64,000 bases of DNA, taken from NCBI RefSeq assembly GCF_008831285.2, contig NC_045141.1, positions 18,162,848 to 18,226,847 on the forward strand, in the 5' to 3' direction. Of this stretch, positions 35,701 through 49,157 are shown one piece after another. Position numbers and translations under genes: made by a program. The notes below the pieces were generated by a model. That model was not told the DNA's origin and searched no databases. It worked only from the letters and a program-made list of their open reading frames with translations. Source of the stretch: Nymphaea colorata (lineage: Eukaryota; Streptophyta; Magnoliopsida; Nymphaeales; Nymphaeaceae). Position 1 is the first letter of the stretch. Every line of letters starts with the position of its first letter.

Positions 35701-37143
35701 CATGTGTAAAGAAACTGTTTCATAATTTCTCTAACCTTATCATGATAGCTATTGTATTTGTCTCCCTTTGTTGAATGTTCACCTTAAAGAATCAATAGAA
35801 AGAGAAAATTAGACATGGTTATGCTGTCATACATGCTAGACGTCGAGATTAACTTTCATGCATACATATATATATATACACGTAAGTTTGACTTTAAATA
35901 GCTTGGTATTTTGTTCCATTTCTCGACAGGAGGAAACAAAACCTGACTAAGCTAAGTACCACGAAGGCTTAAAGTAAGCCAAATATCGGTCATCCAGTGG
36001 CAGCGTTGCCAGCTCTGTTGCTGGAGATCTCTTTTCCTCACGGCCACAAACTCAAAGATGGTCGTTCCTGGCAAGCAATCGGGAATCTTTTTGAAAGAAA
36101 ATAAGTCAAAAAATGAAGTTTCAGTGGGCCTTACTTATCTAATATTGGTTGCCTGCCTGTGAATCTCATCAAGTTCAGAAGAGCTTCAAAGACAACAGAA
36201 AAGATTCCAAGTATAACATCTGTCCATTATTTGCAAAGTGGTAGGGACCTCAAGGGCTTCCCCATATCGGAAGATTTGAGTGACTTTCTTTGGATTATTG
36301 AAAGTTATGAAATATTCGATTCTTTTGGCTAAAATGTGCAAAAATATACTAAGTGTTTAATAAAATGGCTCACATTTTGAATACAGTCTCAATGATTGGC
36401 CTGACCATTTTAATGTTTTCCGCACAGGCTTGTTTTCTAACAACCAATATTACAAAAAATTGCTTTGTGAATTCAATCTGCTAATTCACCATTTCAGCTG
36501 GATTGATTATGAATCGGCCAAAAATACTTTAAAAAATAACTAAAAACTGACACATTGGCCCTCTTAAATCCGCCATCGGTTTCAAATTGGTATTCTCGAA
36601 ATGAAAAATCTCTAAAATTAATATTAAGTACATCAAAATACAGCTAAATAATTACTACCAACTATTACTGTTCATAACACCTCGTTAGCTTCCAAAGTTG
36701 AGCGGTCAGGAAAGGCCCAAATATTTCTCACTTAGCCCTCAGGTTTCGATTGTATAAATAAATAAATAAATACATACATACATACATAAATAGATAAATA
36801 AATAAGATAAGCTACAATAGCATCTTCAAGGTGAGCCGCAGGCTTATTTTTAACGTTATGTTTGAAACATATCCGGTATTTTGTTGTGGTGGGCGGCTTT
36901 TGAGGCCCTTCTCCTCCCGTCATCGGTTCGAATTCGCGGGGCCCCACTGAGTCCCTCCCTTATCGATTAATGCTGCAACTGCCCTGGGACCCGACGGCGT
37001 CCCCCGCCATTTTCCTTCTCTTGCTTCCACGGCTAAGAGATCGTGGGCGTCCACATAAAGTGCTCGTCATAGCTTTGCCTTTCTACTGATTCCTGAGCTC
37101 TTCTGCTTCGTCTCTCTCTCTCTTACTCTTGCCTTTTCTGAGT
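32781..37143. other. spacer between PRMT6 and PRPP synthetase
   Basis: The first few hundred bases are presumably PRMT6 3' untranslated region. A 138-codon frame near 33401-33817 lacks any domain and is taken as chance. A tetranucleotide run lies at 36753-36812. The last 150-200 bases before 37144, GC-rich and then TC-rich, are probably promoter and leader of the next gene. I see nothing else. Confidence 0.55.
36753..36812. repeat. (AAAT)n/(ATAC)n microsatellite
   Basis: Runs of AAAT, then ACAT repeats, then AAAT/AGAT repeats, about 330-390 bases upstream of the PRPP synthetase ATG. Confidence 0.88.
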
Positions 37144-40100
37144 ATGGCCTCTTTCCCGCTTTCGAACACTGTCGTCGTCCCTCCGTCGTGCTGCTCCGAC
37201 GTCTCTCCCGGCGTCGACCGGGCCGCCGTTCGTTTCTTTGCTTCTGCGAACTCCGGCTTCGACCTCGGGAAGCCCGTTTCGCATGGCGGTCGCCTCTGTT
37301 GTCTTCGACCGGTGAGGCGATACGTTTCGATTACTTTTTGTGTGCACTGTGCAGTAAAGGCTCATTTGCGATCGATTCAAGTTCGGGTTCAAGCTTGGCT
37401 TGCGTTTTTGCAGCGAAGCCTAGCTTATAAAGATACTGAGTTAAGCAAGCGGAGCAAGAGCTGGGTTTGTTTATGCTTATTTCAAGGCTGAAAGATCTAA
37501 AGTGGTAGAATTTCGAACTGTAACTATTACGAGTTCGAACGAACTTCGCTAGCCTCAACACTGGAAATTGATTAAAATTAAAATACTAAAGCCTTTTATA
37601 TGAATACCAAATGCTTCAGCCAATAGCTTACGTTGATCTTGTGACATTCACTCATGGACAGGCTGATTGTTAAATTGTTAATTGTTGTGCTTGTATGAGC
37701 CGTGCTCAGCTGAGGGCCCTCAGATTTGGGTTGTCGAGCTCATTAAATGAGTTTGAACAAGCTTCGGATGCCCAAGCCATCCAGCGGCTTGTCTCGTTTT
37801 ATATCTCTAGTTGTGTTCATGTGTGCATTTTCTTTTGAATTTTCCGAAACTTAAAATGCACTTGAATTGTTTAGAAACATGTTCCGAGCATTTTCGCTTC
37901 TTTTTCTCCCCTTCCAATTGTTAGTATGTTTGTTGTTATGCTGTGCTGTGCATGTCAACGTTTGATGGACATTTGAGTTTTTAAGTTGTGGGGGGTTGAT
38001 TTTCGTTGTTTGATATATACCTGCTTGACTTCATGGTTATGTTTCATTCAGTTCTTAACCGTTGTGTCTTTCTCTTTTACTCCCCCGTGTTGCAGATGTG
38101 TGGACTAGCCGAATCGTTAGACTTTCACAATGGAACATCACGAGCTCCCTTTCTTAATCATCGAATACTGCCTGACCTTTTTGTTTCTAAAACTACAGAA
38201 GAATTGGTTCGCAAGAATGACACGAAGTTGCGCATTTTCTCTGGCACGGCAAATCCTTTGCTCGCTCAGGTATGTTTATGTTTTTGTTCACATTGGTCAA
38301 AGAAGCTATATATTTATATACACACACAGAAAGAGAAAGAGATCTTAGATTGTTTAGATCAAGGAAAAAACCGGACTACTTCATATGCTATAAGCCTACA
38401 ATATATTTATGAATACTAATTTTGTGTAAAATATGCTTTCATTTGAGTTATTCTTTTAGAAAATATTGATTTCTCTACTATCTAAAGTTACTTAAGGTCA
38501 TATTTGTAGGGTCAAATTACATAAAAGATAAATTGGAAATCTATTCTAAGGGCTCTGTATATATATATATATAAAACATGGTATTGCATATGGATCAAAT
38601 GGAATGCCTGTGCTTTCCTCTTGTTGAATTCCAAAAAGGCTTCTTTTCTCCACTTGTGCTTCACCACAAGATGCACAGGATACTGGGTTTGATGTGAAAT
38701 TTAGAGGATTGTTATTCCAGGTTTCCAACGTCTTAATACATAATGCAAGAGAAACTTCTGGTATTGACTTTTTTATTTGGAGTAGATGAATGGTTATTAG
38801 ATCCTAAAATACTCTTCAGAACTGTTCAATAGGAAAATGACCACGTACATGTATGAGTTGACACAAACTGATGTTGGTTAAGGAATCAAGTTCATCCATT
38901 TGCATCTGCAGCATGAGGAATTCTGGTTTCTCTCATTCAACTGCATAATTTCTTCTGAATCCCGTATTTGCTACTTGATATTGTGCTTGGTTGATATCAA
39001 AACATGAATTCTTATCGGCTATGAAATGCATGCATATGCATTTAGATGTATATTCCAAAACATTGGCAGTATTGAATGAAAATGTTCTAAAAGGTCGTTA
39101 GTGATCAACCTGAAGGATGCTTTGTAGTAGACTGGAGCTTTAAGTATGTAGGTGTTGTTTCGGTACTTCTTTGGGGAACATGTCTCTCTTTCTTCGTTTA
39201 GATGTTTTACTTTAGACCGTCATAATAAGTATCAGTCTGATAGGCTATTTTTTTGTGAAGCAAAAGCTCCTGAGTATTCTGGTTAGTCTCAGGGAAATCT
39301 TGCCAACCTGAAATGGTCAAATATGACAAAAAAAGAAAAAAAAAACTATTTATTAAGCAAATAAATGAAAATCTCATGAAAATGTCAGGTTCCTATTGGA
39401 AATATTTGAAGTTCCTGCTTTTCGTTGTCTCGATATTAGGAAAAATCAGAAGGCTAAAAAAAATCATAAAAACTAAAAAAAAAAAGAAGAAAGAAAAGGT
39501 TAGGGGAGGAAAGGGGAAGTGTTGGGGGGGGAAGGGGAATTACTTATCAAGCAGATAAATGAATTTTTCATGATACACTCATGATATTGTTGGAAACATT
39601 TGAATTTCTTTTTTTCCTTTTCAATATTTTGTATCACTTTATCTGCTATATTGTTGTCCCAGTATCTGCAATAAACCATGAGATATTTGAAAATCTCTAG
39701 CCCGCTCCCCAGCCTATAATTGTTGTTAATTACGTCTTATTAAACCAGAACTTCAAATGGCTTTCAATTTATTGTGGACATTTTATGCAATAGAAATCTT
39801 TGTGACGGGATCTTATTTTCTTTGCTGTACGCAGGAAATTGCTTGTTATCTGGGCCTAGAACTTGGAAAAATAAAAATAAAGCGATTTGCTGATGGGGAA
39901 ATTTACGTTCAGTTGCAAGAGAGTGTAAGAGGTTGTGATGTATTCCTTGTTCAACCAACCTGTCCTCCAGCAAATGAGAATCTTATGGAGCTTTTGATTA
40001 TGATTGATGCATGTCGAAGAGCATCTGCAAAAAACATCACTGCTGTCATTCCATATTTTGGATATGCCAGAGCAGATAGAAAGGTAATTGGGTTTGTCTA

Positions 40101-43100
40101 ATCTAGATAATATGGAGATTAAATCCACACCCGGAAAGTTTCGAACAGTTGCACTATTGTATTATTAATGGTGGCATTTAAATTACATTTTGTGCTATAA
40201 AACTGATGTTTGAGACTGCAGAAAAAGCAGGGTTTTTGTTCTATGTTCAGCATACATTTTTTCATTCTTTTAACTCTTAAGCAGTATGTGCTATAGTTGG
40301 TTGTTCCATCATTTTGCTTTTTTGTGCATAGATGTCCCAGTTTTTACATAAATTTATTTAATGAAGCACAAGATGTGAAAACTTTGAAACTTGCAGAGCT
40401 TTAATCACTTATTCAAAGGTACTTCAACAATCCACTTTTTTCTCTTGTACTGATGGAGAAGGGAAAACACTTATTTCATCTTCTTTATGAATAGACAAAG
40501 GATAAGGATACAACGAAATTTATTCTTGTATATGTAAATTAGATGAAAATAGTGTTGGAAATGAGATAACATCATAATGATGAGCCTTTTGATACACATG
40601 AACAAAGGCGTTCTACAAAGGACCATCTGACTAATGCTTCTTATTTACACATTATATTGAGCTTGCAACTGATGCTGTTAATGAAAGACCCTAACATAAA
40701 TTTTTCGGCCAAGAGACCTGTTGTCATTATCCAGTGAAACTTTGAGTCTTTGACAAATTAAATGTAATCTTAAATCTGGAGGAGAAAATGGTCCTATTAA
40801 AGAGGCAATTCATGCTGGGGCTGTTGATCTAATTGGTCAAACTAATTTATGATTTTAGTTGCAGATAGATAAACTGGTGGACTACTCAATAGGATGTTGT
40901 AATAGATCTAGCAGACCAACTAATTATATTTTAGTGTTCTAAAGAGCAAAATGGATCCAATAAGTTCCCTTCAGGGTCTGCTGGAAAAAGCATCCCATTA
41001 GCAGGTCTCTTCCGTAAAGCCTTTTAGATCAGGTCCAAGACTCCAAGGAACCTTGCATATAAGTGTGCTATTCAAGTGTACCTGCTACTTATATAAACAG
41101 GAGGAAATTTCTGGCGATACACAGGCTTTTCTTCGTCTCCAAATAAAAGCTTCTATGCCACGGGACATATCCTGTTTATCTTTGTACCAGTTGCATATTT
41201 CAAGTTCCATTTAACAGTTGGGTCTCATAAGAAAATTTAATGTCCTTTGCTGTTTGATTTTATTATGTAGGTCATTCTATCATGTGTGTTTATCATAAAT
41301 CCATGTATGTGTGCAATCTGTGGATCAAGCATGTAATTTCTCAGACTCATACAATACAACAGTTGGCATAGCTGATCAGATGTATAAACTGTGTACCAAG
41401 CATGTAATTTCTCAGATTCATACAACAGTTGGCATGTCTGGTCATAAATCCGTGCATACTGCACCTGTTAAATGATATATTCATGACTTTTTTTTTTCAA
41501 AAAATTTAAATTTAAAATCATGATGCTCTTGTGTGATTTGTCCTTATACTTGATTGCAACTTTGTCAGACCCAGGGGCGTGAATCAATTGCTGCTAAGCT
41601 TGTGGCAAACTTGCTCACAGAAGCTGGTGCAAATCGTGTTCTTGCTTGTGACCTTCATTCTGGTCAGTCAATAGGGTATTTTGATATTCCGGTGGATCAT
41701 GTGTATGGGCAGGTGATGACAACCCTTTTGGAATTATTGCAAGTTCCATATTTTTTCACTTCTGTTTTTGTTTGGTCACATTGTCTTATGAAAGGAGAAA
41801 GATCTGTCTTCTGTAAGAGACCATGTCCCATCTACTGATCAGTATGTTTCATTTTTTGTGGCTTTCTACAGCCTGTGATACTTGATTACCTGGCTAGTAA
41901 GAACATACCTTCCAATGATTTGGTCGTTGTCTCACCTGATGTCGGAGGTGTTGCTCGGGCACGTGCTTTTGCTAAGAAACTGTCTGATGCACCCTTGGCA
42001 ATTGTTGATAAAAGGCGCCATGGGCATAATGTTGCTGAGGTGATAATATTGTTTGTATCTCCTTGGTCCTTGTTTCACTTCCAAATTCATTCAAGTTCAC
42101 CTTTATACTCTGCCGGAGAAAGTGATGTGGTCTCTTTAGAATCACTGAAGCATCTAAACTGTAAAACAGTGTCAAACTTGATATAATGGTATGTTTGTTT
42201 TGGTCCTTTGGAAGTTCTCACACACACATACACACACCCCCAGAGAAACAGATATCGACACACGCGTGGGTGCACTGCACTCTAGTTAAATATTTTCACT
42301 ATAAATACAGTTTCTGATTAACCATATGGATGTGATCTCTGTGCTAAAAAATTTAGGAACTAAAGAAAGCATGTGATTTCACCATGTTGATGGGATTTTA
42401 TAAGCCAAGAAAGCGCAAACCATTGATTTTCAAAATCTTATAAAATAAGATCTATGCATGGAACGATCATGATTATTTTAATTCAAAGTTTTCAAACTTG
42501 GAGACATCATTGGTACATTTAGTCCTGTGAGAACACTTACCAATAACCAATGTAATATTCTGCTACAGTTCATTGCACTTGAGTGGAAAGAAAGATATTT
42601 TTCCTGTAAGTTTTTGTGTGTGTGTGTGTGTGTGTTTGTGAGAGAGGGAGATAGAGTCTGCTGTAACTTATCAACTTGGTACTTCACAAAGATGGTTGTT
42701 TGCCGACTTTCATTTTTGGACAGAGGGAGCCCTCTTCTGATGGGGCTTGGGCGCTGTGCTTTTCTAAGTGGGTGCTCCTTTTTATAGTTCTGCTAAGAAA
42801 CTGTGGGAAAAAGTTAGCCTCATATTAGTGAGCTTACAACCTGATCTAGAACAGCTTATGTTACTATATGTACTTTGTGTTTGAGTTGTTTAAGTTAGGA
42901 CATTCATTCTGGTCCATGTTCATGTCCCAGATACCTTTTGGAAAAAAAGGAGATGACTAATTTGTTGAGAACAGCCACAATGTTCTTTCATTTTGTCATA
43001 AAAAAAATTCAGAGTTTTGCATGTATGTCTTATGTATCAATGCATCATTTACTTGTCTTTATGCAACAGACCTTCTTCCATGCCAAGACGTTTGTGTTTT

Positions 43101-44409
43101 GTCTTTCAAAAAGATGGAAAAGGATATAAATAAGTGCTTATATGTTGTATGACTTTGTTGCAGGTCATGAATTTAATAGGGGACGTTCAGGGAAAGGTGG
43201 CTATCATGGTGGATGACATGATCGATACTGCAGGTGAGTTTCAAAAAGTCAAGTCATCAGCCAGACATCATGGAATTATATCACAGGCCCTGATTGTTTT
43301 TTTTCTTTGAGTACATGAATGCATGGAATTATGCTATTGCTGTAAAAGCTGGTGGCAGTGTTTGTTGTTTTTAATGTCATTGTCATGTCAATGTTTAATT
43401 TGCTATAGCTCATTAACTTTTCCTGAGTTTACTAGTACTTTGTCATCTGCTAGGGCTCACCTTCCAGTTCATCTGCTGATTCAGGAACCATAGTGAAAGG
43501 TGCGGCACTTTTACATCAAGAAGGTGCAAGGGAAGTATACGCATGCAGCACTCATGCTGTCCTTAGGTAATCATCCTTTCATTTGGTGACATGCATGCCC
43601 AGGCACAAACAGATACATATTCTAGTATGCCCACATTTACCTATATACACGAGAACCCAAAAAGTTTCATATGGGAAAACTTAAATGCATTATTCATTAA
43701 TTTTTTGTTGCTAATTGAATAATAGAAATCTTGAATTGCTTAGCTGTTCCCAAAGTATACTTTTATCAGTCGATGTTTTCCACATTTTTGAACCCATTAG
43801 CTCCTTGTTTATCCATACATAGTTATTCCCATGGTTTCTGCATGTGCCCAAACCTACAGGTATTCTGGCCTTTCAAGAGTCAGGAAATAGTGATCCCAGG
43901 TGAACATGGTCTCTGGAAATAGAACCTTCTACCGTGTTTCTAGGTCAAGATGATTTGATAATTAATGGCCTGAAGACGCATAATATGCCCGAGTGTTGAA
44001 TAGGTTTATATGTTCTTTTTCTAGAGACTACTAAAAAACATTGCCGATCAACTGTTGTTTATGCCTTCCTAATGTTTGTGGCTTTTCATTTTCTAAGTTA
44101 AACAAAGCAACAATTCTGTAATATTTTTCCATTCAGTTGTATACATACATACATACATACATACATAGATAAATGTGTGAGTGTTTGTGATTTTCACGGT
44201 TTTCATTCATTTGACATGGCAATGACAGTCCTCCTGCAATTGAAAGACTATCAAGCGGCTTGTTTCAGGAAGTCATCATCACAAACACCATACCTCTGAT
44301 GGAGAAAAATTATTTCCCCCAGCTAACCGTTCTTTCAGTTGCAAACCTTCTTGGTGAGACTATTTGGCGTGTGCACGATGACTGCTCTGTGAGTAGCATT
44401 TTCCAGTGA
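37144..44409 (+). CDS. PRS: ribose-phosphate pyrophosphokinase (PRPP synthetase), probably plastid-targeted
   Basis: Makes phosphoribosyl pyrophosphate from ribose 5-phosphate and ATP for purine, pyrimidine, NAD, histidine and tryptophan synthesis. Exons: 37144-37311, 38096-38269, 39835-40083, 41569-41712, 41872-42039, 43164-43233, 43485-43566, 44229-44409. Phases agree and give 411 aa, the usual length for the chloroplast type. Exon 1 (56 aa) is rich in Ser, Val, Ala and Arg and poor in acidic residues, like a transit peptide. The catalytic part starts near [10 protein letters not shown] (about residue 101). [10 protein letters not shown] and RADRK (exon 3), [17 protein letters not shown] (exon 5) and the PRPP-binding loop DDMIDTAGT (318-326) are all present. 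The C-terminus [14 protein letters not shown] is as in plant class I enzymes. The start is the ATG at 37144. Exon 2 itself begins with an in-frame ATG exactly at the acceptor. Confidence 0.96.
42616..42636. repeat. (TG)n microsatellite in PRS intron 5
   Basis: Uninterrupted TG run in the intron between 42040 and 43163. Confidence 0.85.
44141..44167. repeat. (ATAC)n microsatellite in PRS intron 7
   Basis: About six ATAC units shortly before the last PRS exon. Confidence 0.88.
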
Positions 44410-47400
44410 TGGGGTTGAAGATTTGATTCATCAGTCATTAGATAAGTGCAGTGAGGTTTAAGCTTCTTGCTTCCCATTTCGTTGTTATTAGCTTGTTATC
44501 CTCTCCTTTCACATAGCTTTTCTCTGCCAAATGCTCTCGTGTCAAGCTTGCCCCTTGTATTGTGCAACCACCATTCAGAATTTTGTTCCTCAACCATTTG
44601 GGCTTGTCACCTCCCATGTGAATTTCTGGACATGATGGTGTTCAGGGTGGAAATTTCTCTCTTACATTACAGATTATTTCCTTGATTTCCAGGGTGCCCT
44701 TGAACCCTTTTGCAGCCTGGGGATTGATTGAATCTCTTTGAAGTTGGGAAACCGTGCCTAGATCTTCGGGTTTGTCTTCAGGCCTTGTCCTTACATTCGT
44801 TACTGACCACATCCCATTTCTTGGGGAGCAGTAAGTGTTGCCATCGGGTCCACATAGTTTATGTTTGTTGTCAAATCTCAGCTGTTAATGCGATCAACTG
44901 AGCAATTAAAATGTGTAAGACTTAAAGTACGCTTCCATGTCTTCGCATTCTGTACTTCTATAAGGAAGAGCGTCACCTCAGCTCCAAGTGTATCATTATT
45001 GAAGTATGGGGCCCGCTTCTTATAATTCATGATATTGAAGGGACCACCTTTCATGCAGCTAAACCACCAAAATTTATGAAATGCTATTCTTTTCCATCAT
45101 TCTTATCCTCCACGGAAATGTGGTTTTGAATCTTTTGATTACTGTAAGAATTAGCTTCCCGTCTCCCCTTTAATCTGCCTTTTGGAGTGGCCCCAAGTGC
45201 GACTGCTTTTTCATTTTCTCTTGCTTGCTTTCTCCCTTATTTTGTGCTTCTAGTTTCTCTTTCTGAAAACAAGCTAGGGCATGGATGTTAAGCGAGTTGA
45301 GTAAACCTAATTTCACGTGTCATTGCTGAGGCAGGAATGTTGAATTAGCGGAACAAGCCTCGCTCAACTCGCGGTCGGCCTGTCTTTTGCTCAACATGGC
45401 TCAAAAATACAAATCCATGCCTTCGATTCCCCTTTCTGGAGTTTGAGCGGAGGATGAGATTGAGCCATTCTGAGCAATTACGAGCCAACGTAGGTCGGTT
45501 TACGATTCTGCTTGCATGCTTTTACGAAAACAATGGGAAGCATCAACTCCCAACTGGTTTACCGTTCTCTGTGGAAAAAATGAACCTACTTTTCCTCTTT
45601 AAGCCTATCCCACCATCGGCCGCCCATGTGAGTAGATTGAAGGGCAGTTGCGAGTTTTCAGATCGAATATGAATTTCGCCAAGCTTCCCATAGAAGCAAT
45701 GGTGCCCGCTCATGACTGAAGAGAGAGAGAGGCATCCATCAGGTTGAACACGCGACCTTCCTCTGCTTCGGGGTAAGATAGCTCATCCCCACAAGAGAGG
45801 GAGACCCTTATCATGGTTGGTGATAAAAAAAATAAGGTGATATACAATTTAGAACCATGTACCAACTTCGCCACTTGGATGTAACGTGTGCACTCATCAT
45901 TTCTTGCGTAGATCTTAGAATAAAAATATCCTGTGCCACTGCCGAAACCAATCAGATAATCCCATTCCATGCTTTGGACAAGTTGAACAAAGAGTTTCCT
46001 TTATTGTGAAAAGACAACATGATTATGCAGTGAAGTAGGCATAAAAAATCTAAAGATATGTTTCATTTGTTAAGGATGTGCATGCTGTTGCAGTCACCCA
46101 AATTATCCATAGGGACATTCACCATCATCAAGAAAAGATATGTCCTTCGTATCTGTCTTTATATATTCCTCTCAACATAAAAAGATGAACGGTACAGAGC
46201 GATAGGAGCTCTTTTAGGTGAGCATGAGAAATATTTATCATACTGTCTGTCTAAAAGAAGTCTGTCTAAAAGAAAGAAAGACAAAGCTTCCACCCAACTT
46301 TTTGCGCCCCCAAGGTACAAGGTCTGCTTTTGGTATTTCAAAATGTTGTTCATGCCACACATTAACGCTTCCTTTTGTAGCACAAGAAGTTGACACTTCG
46401 GGAATTCAAAACGTGCCTACCAGCCCCTGCCCTGACCACTGCGCCAACCCTTTTGAGGACATGACATGAGCTCTTCTGTGGAAGTGACCTATACTTGTTC
46501 AATTAATTATAATATCATGTCTACCAAGTAATTTCTTTCAAGTTAAAGGAGGTGCAAAGTTCAATCAAGGAAGATAAGCAACAATCTTGAGATAAAAGTG
46601 CTTTGTTGGTAGGCAAGGAAGTATGTTAAATTAATCAGTCTCAGCTCCTATCCACTTATAGCACATCAAGGATTGTGTGTTTTGCCAATTAAGGAAACTA
46701 CTTGAAACTCGATTTAATTACAAGATCATCAGTCACCTGTAAGTTCAGGTTTAACAAGTTTGATGTTCAAGGCATATGTTCTTTGCCCCAAGGCCAAAAT
46801 AGCAGAAGGGCTATTTTATGAATCCAAAATATAATTTAAAGCATTTTAAATTTTTTGAAAATGAAGGAAAAAAGAAAACTTGTGTCAGCCTTGTATCGTA
46901 TCGGCTAGGCGCTGAAAGGAGAGATATTGGTAACATACCATAAAGGGTGTAAGCATATATACTTTTTGAATTTGGAAGTTCAAAACCATATTGTGACTCA
47001 GACGTTTTCACGATCATATGTGTAGACAGTTCAATGGTCTCCTTCATTGCCAGAAGAATAGGATAGGACTTCTTCCTCACTTGTTAAGATTAGTAACCAA
47101 GATGCATTTCTTTCCTGCTGTTGGTTTTTCCAAAATTACACTAACAGAATTTGACTCGTTTCCATCTGGTCTCCAACTGCATGTCCGTGAGAAATTGGAG
47201 ACCCAGAGCGTAAGCAGAGTGCATGTGGCTACCCTCCACTGTGCTGGTGGTGGTGGAGAAAAAAAGTGAACAACAGTTCACACTTCACCATGTGAAACGG
47301 CGAAAAGCGTAGATCCTTTGCGGCTGATTCCACTGTCTTTCTCTCCGGAGAAAGCTACTCTTTTTTTGCGGTTTTGTTCTTTCTCAATACTGTAAGATAC

Positions 47401-49157
47401 GACTGAGTTTTTGGCGTTTGTGAAGTTGCCAACTAAGGAGGTACACGCTCACCAATCAGTTTTCACCACACTTGCTCAGGTCTTCCGTTAATCTAAAAAT
47501 GCTCAGGCACCCTCAGTTGAAACCCCCCAAAAACACACTTGATGGAGTATAAACTTTCTTCTCTATCTGCTTAGAGAAGGTGAGGCTCTCTGTCAATCCA
47601 ACCATGTGCAAGACTCCTTTTTAAGAACCTTAGCCATGGCTGATTGTCAGGCATAGCAACCACCCCCTCTATAAAAATGTGGTGAGTACTTGCTCTTGGT
47701 CGGTTTGGTTGAATAGCATCATAAATCACAGTGTTCTTACCAACTTAATCCAACGACAAAAAAGCACAAAGTTATTCGTTCATCACCCACTTTTTCTGGC
47801 AGGTTCATTGCTCTCCTTTTCAATTTGTGGTCCTCTATAGAGCCAACGAGCTTTAATGTTCGAGGATTTGGTTGTTCACTAAGATCAGATATAAAGCGAA
47901 TGCTTTTAGAACAAGAAGGAATAAGTTTTGTATACTTTAGCGATAGAATTACTGAAGAAAATTCCTATCTTCGTTTTTGGGTATTTTCCAAATTCGTTCT
48001 TGAATCATAAGCAATTGACACATCTCCTCCTGCCCTGTTGTGGTTGACATTTGTCAATATTTGATATCCTCGTTGCTCTAACAGGGTTAGCTGCCTACCA
48101 GTCATGTGCTTAAAGAAATGAGTTTATGCTGTTTCAGAGAAATATATCATTTAGCTCATTCCTTCCTTGTACTCGTATTCCATGGATTTGGGAAAGACAA
48201 TTTTAGTTATCAAATGTAATCTCAAGGATCAATTTTTGAGAACTTGAGCAGAAGACAGAGACTCCTAGACCAAATGGCTATAAGGCAGGGTCCAATCTGC
48301 CTATGGCCTATACTTCAGCAATGAATGTGGAAAAAGCCCGTCTTTTCCTCCCCTCTTGTTTGCTTCTTCGCCAAGCAATATTTGAATAATTAGACTGCAT
48401 CCATTTGTTGGCATATTCCGGAAAGAAGTGCAACACCCGCTGTTCACAGGAATGGGGAAGGAAAATTCCATTTTGTTATCACGTTTTTCCTTTTCCGGAT
48501 TCCCATACATGCTAGATTATGTTTATGGCTGTCTTTTTCGGGTGCAGAATTGATTCCAGTTGATATGAGCAATGATCGACTTTTTACTAGATTGAACTAC
48601 GAGTGTACCGTTTCTGTAGGCTTGGCTGGTAGATTCTTTGTTCAGATATGGGGTTGGATGTCTATCTAGAAATCAATCTGAATATCTGATGGCACAAATA
48701 GTAAGGAAGATTATGATGTAAAGAACGAAATGAACCGTCGTAAGGTTGATCCTTACATCACTTCAACAATGGGAATATACAAACCTGGACGTTGACTTCT
48801 GCCAGAACTTTTGCAAATTAATTAGATCTTCATACAAAAAAGAAACCAATCTCTAATTTGCTCTTAACCAAGTTTCATCGGAGGCATCCAGACCTTTTTT
48901 TTTTCTATATCAACTGTTAAAAACCTGCATGTGACATGCCAAGATGATCTAAACACTATGCAATAGGTAGCAAGGGTCTCCGTGATAAATGGGACGCAAT
49001 ATGGAAAAAGTTCAATAGAAACAGTATTTAAAAACCAAGATAGTAGTACTGAGCTCGCTGCTTCTGCGCCTGCCATTTCCCTGAAACCTGCAGATCAGGG
49101 GCCTGCAAATTTATCAATACAAAAAGCGTGCTTATTACAGTTGAGATCTGAAGGCAA
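44410..49157. other. spacer between PRPP synthetase and the MYB-CC gene
   Basis: No gene with domain or splice support is seen in either direction. The first part will hold the PRS 3' untranslated region. A small inverted-repeat element is at 45276-45423. Short open frames (for example 45710-45970 minus and 47825-48010 plus) show no recognisable family. The leader and promoter of the MYB-CC gene should lie just before 49158, but no clear TATA box stands out. Confidence 0.5.
45276..45423. repeat. 148-bp inverted-repeat element
   Basis: GGCATGGAT at 45278-45286 is mirrored by ATCCATGCC at 45413-45421. Further in, GCGAGTTGAG near 45291 is mirrored by CTCAACTCGC near 45363. The whole could fold into a stem, as a small TIR element would. 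No target duplication was recognised. Confidence 0.5.

Noticed and set aside
36885-36960. tRNA-derived SINE suspected from GGTTCGAATTC (box B-like)
   Set aside because: No matching box A at the right spacing, no tail and no target duplication seen; too weak to annotate.
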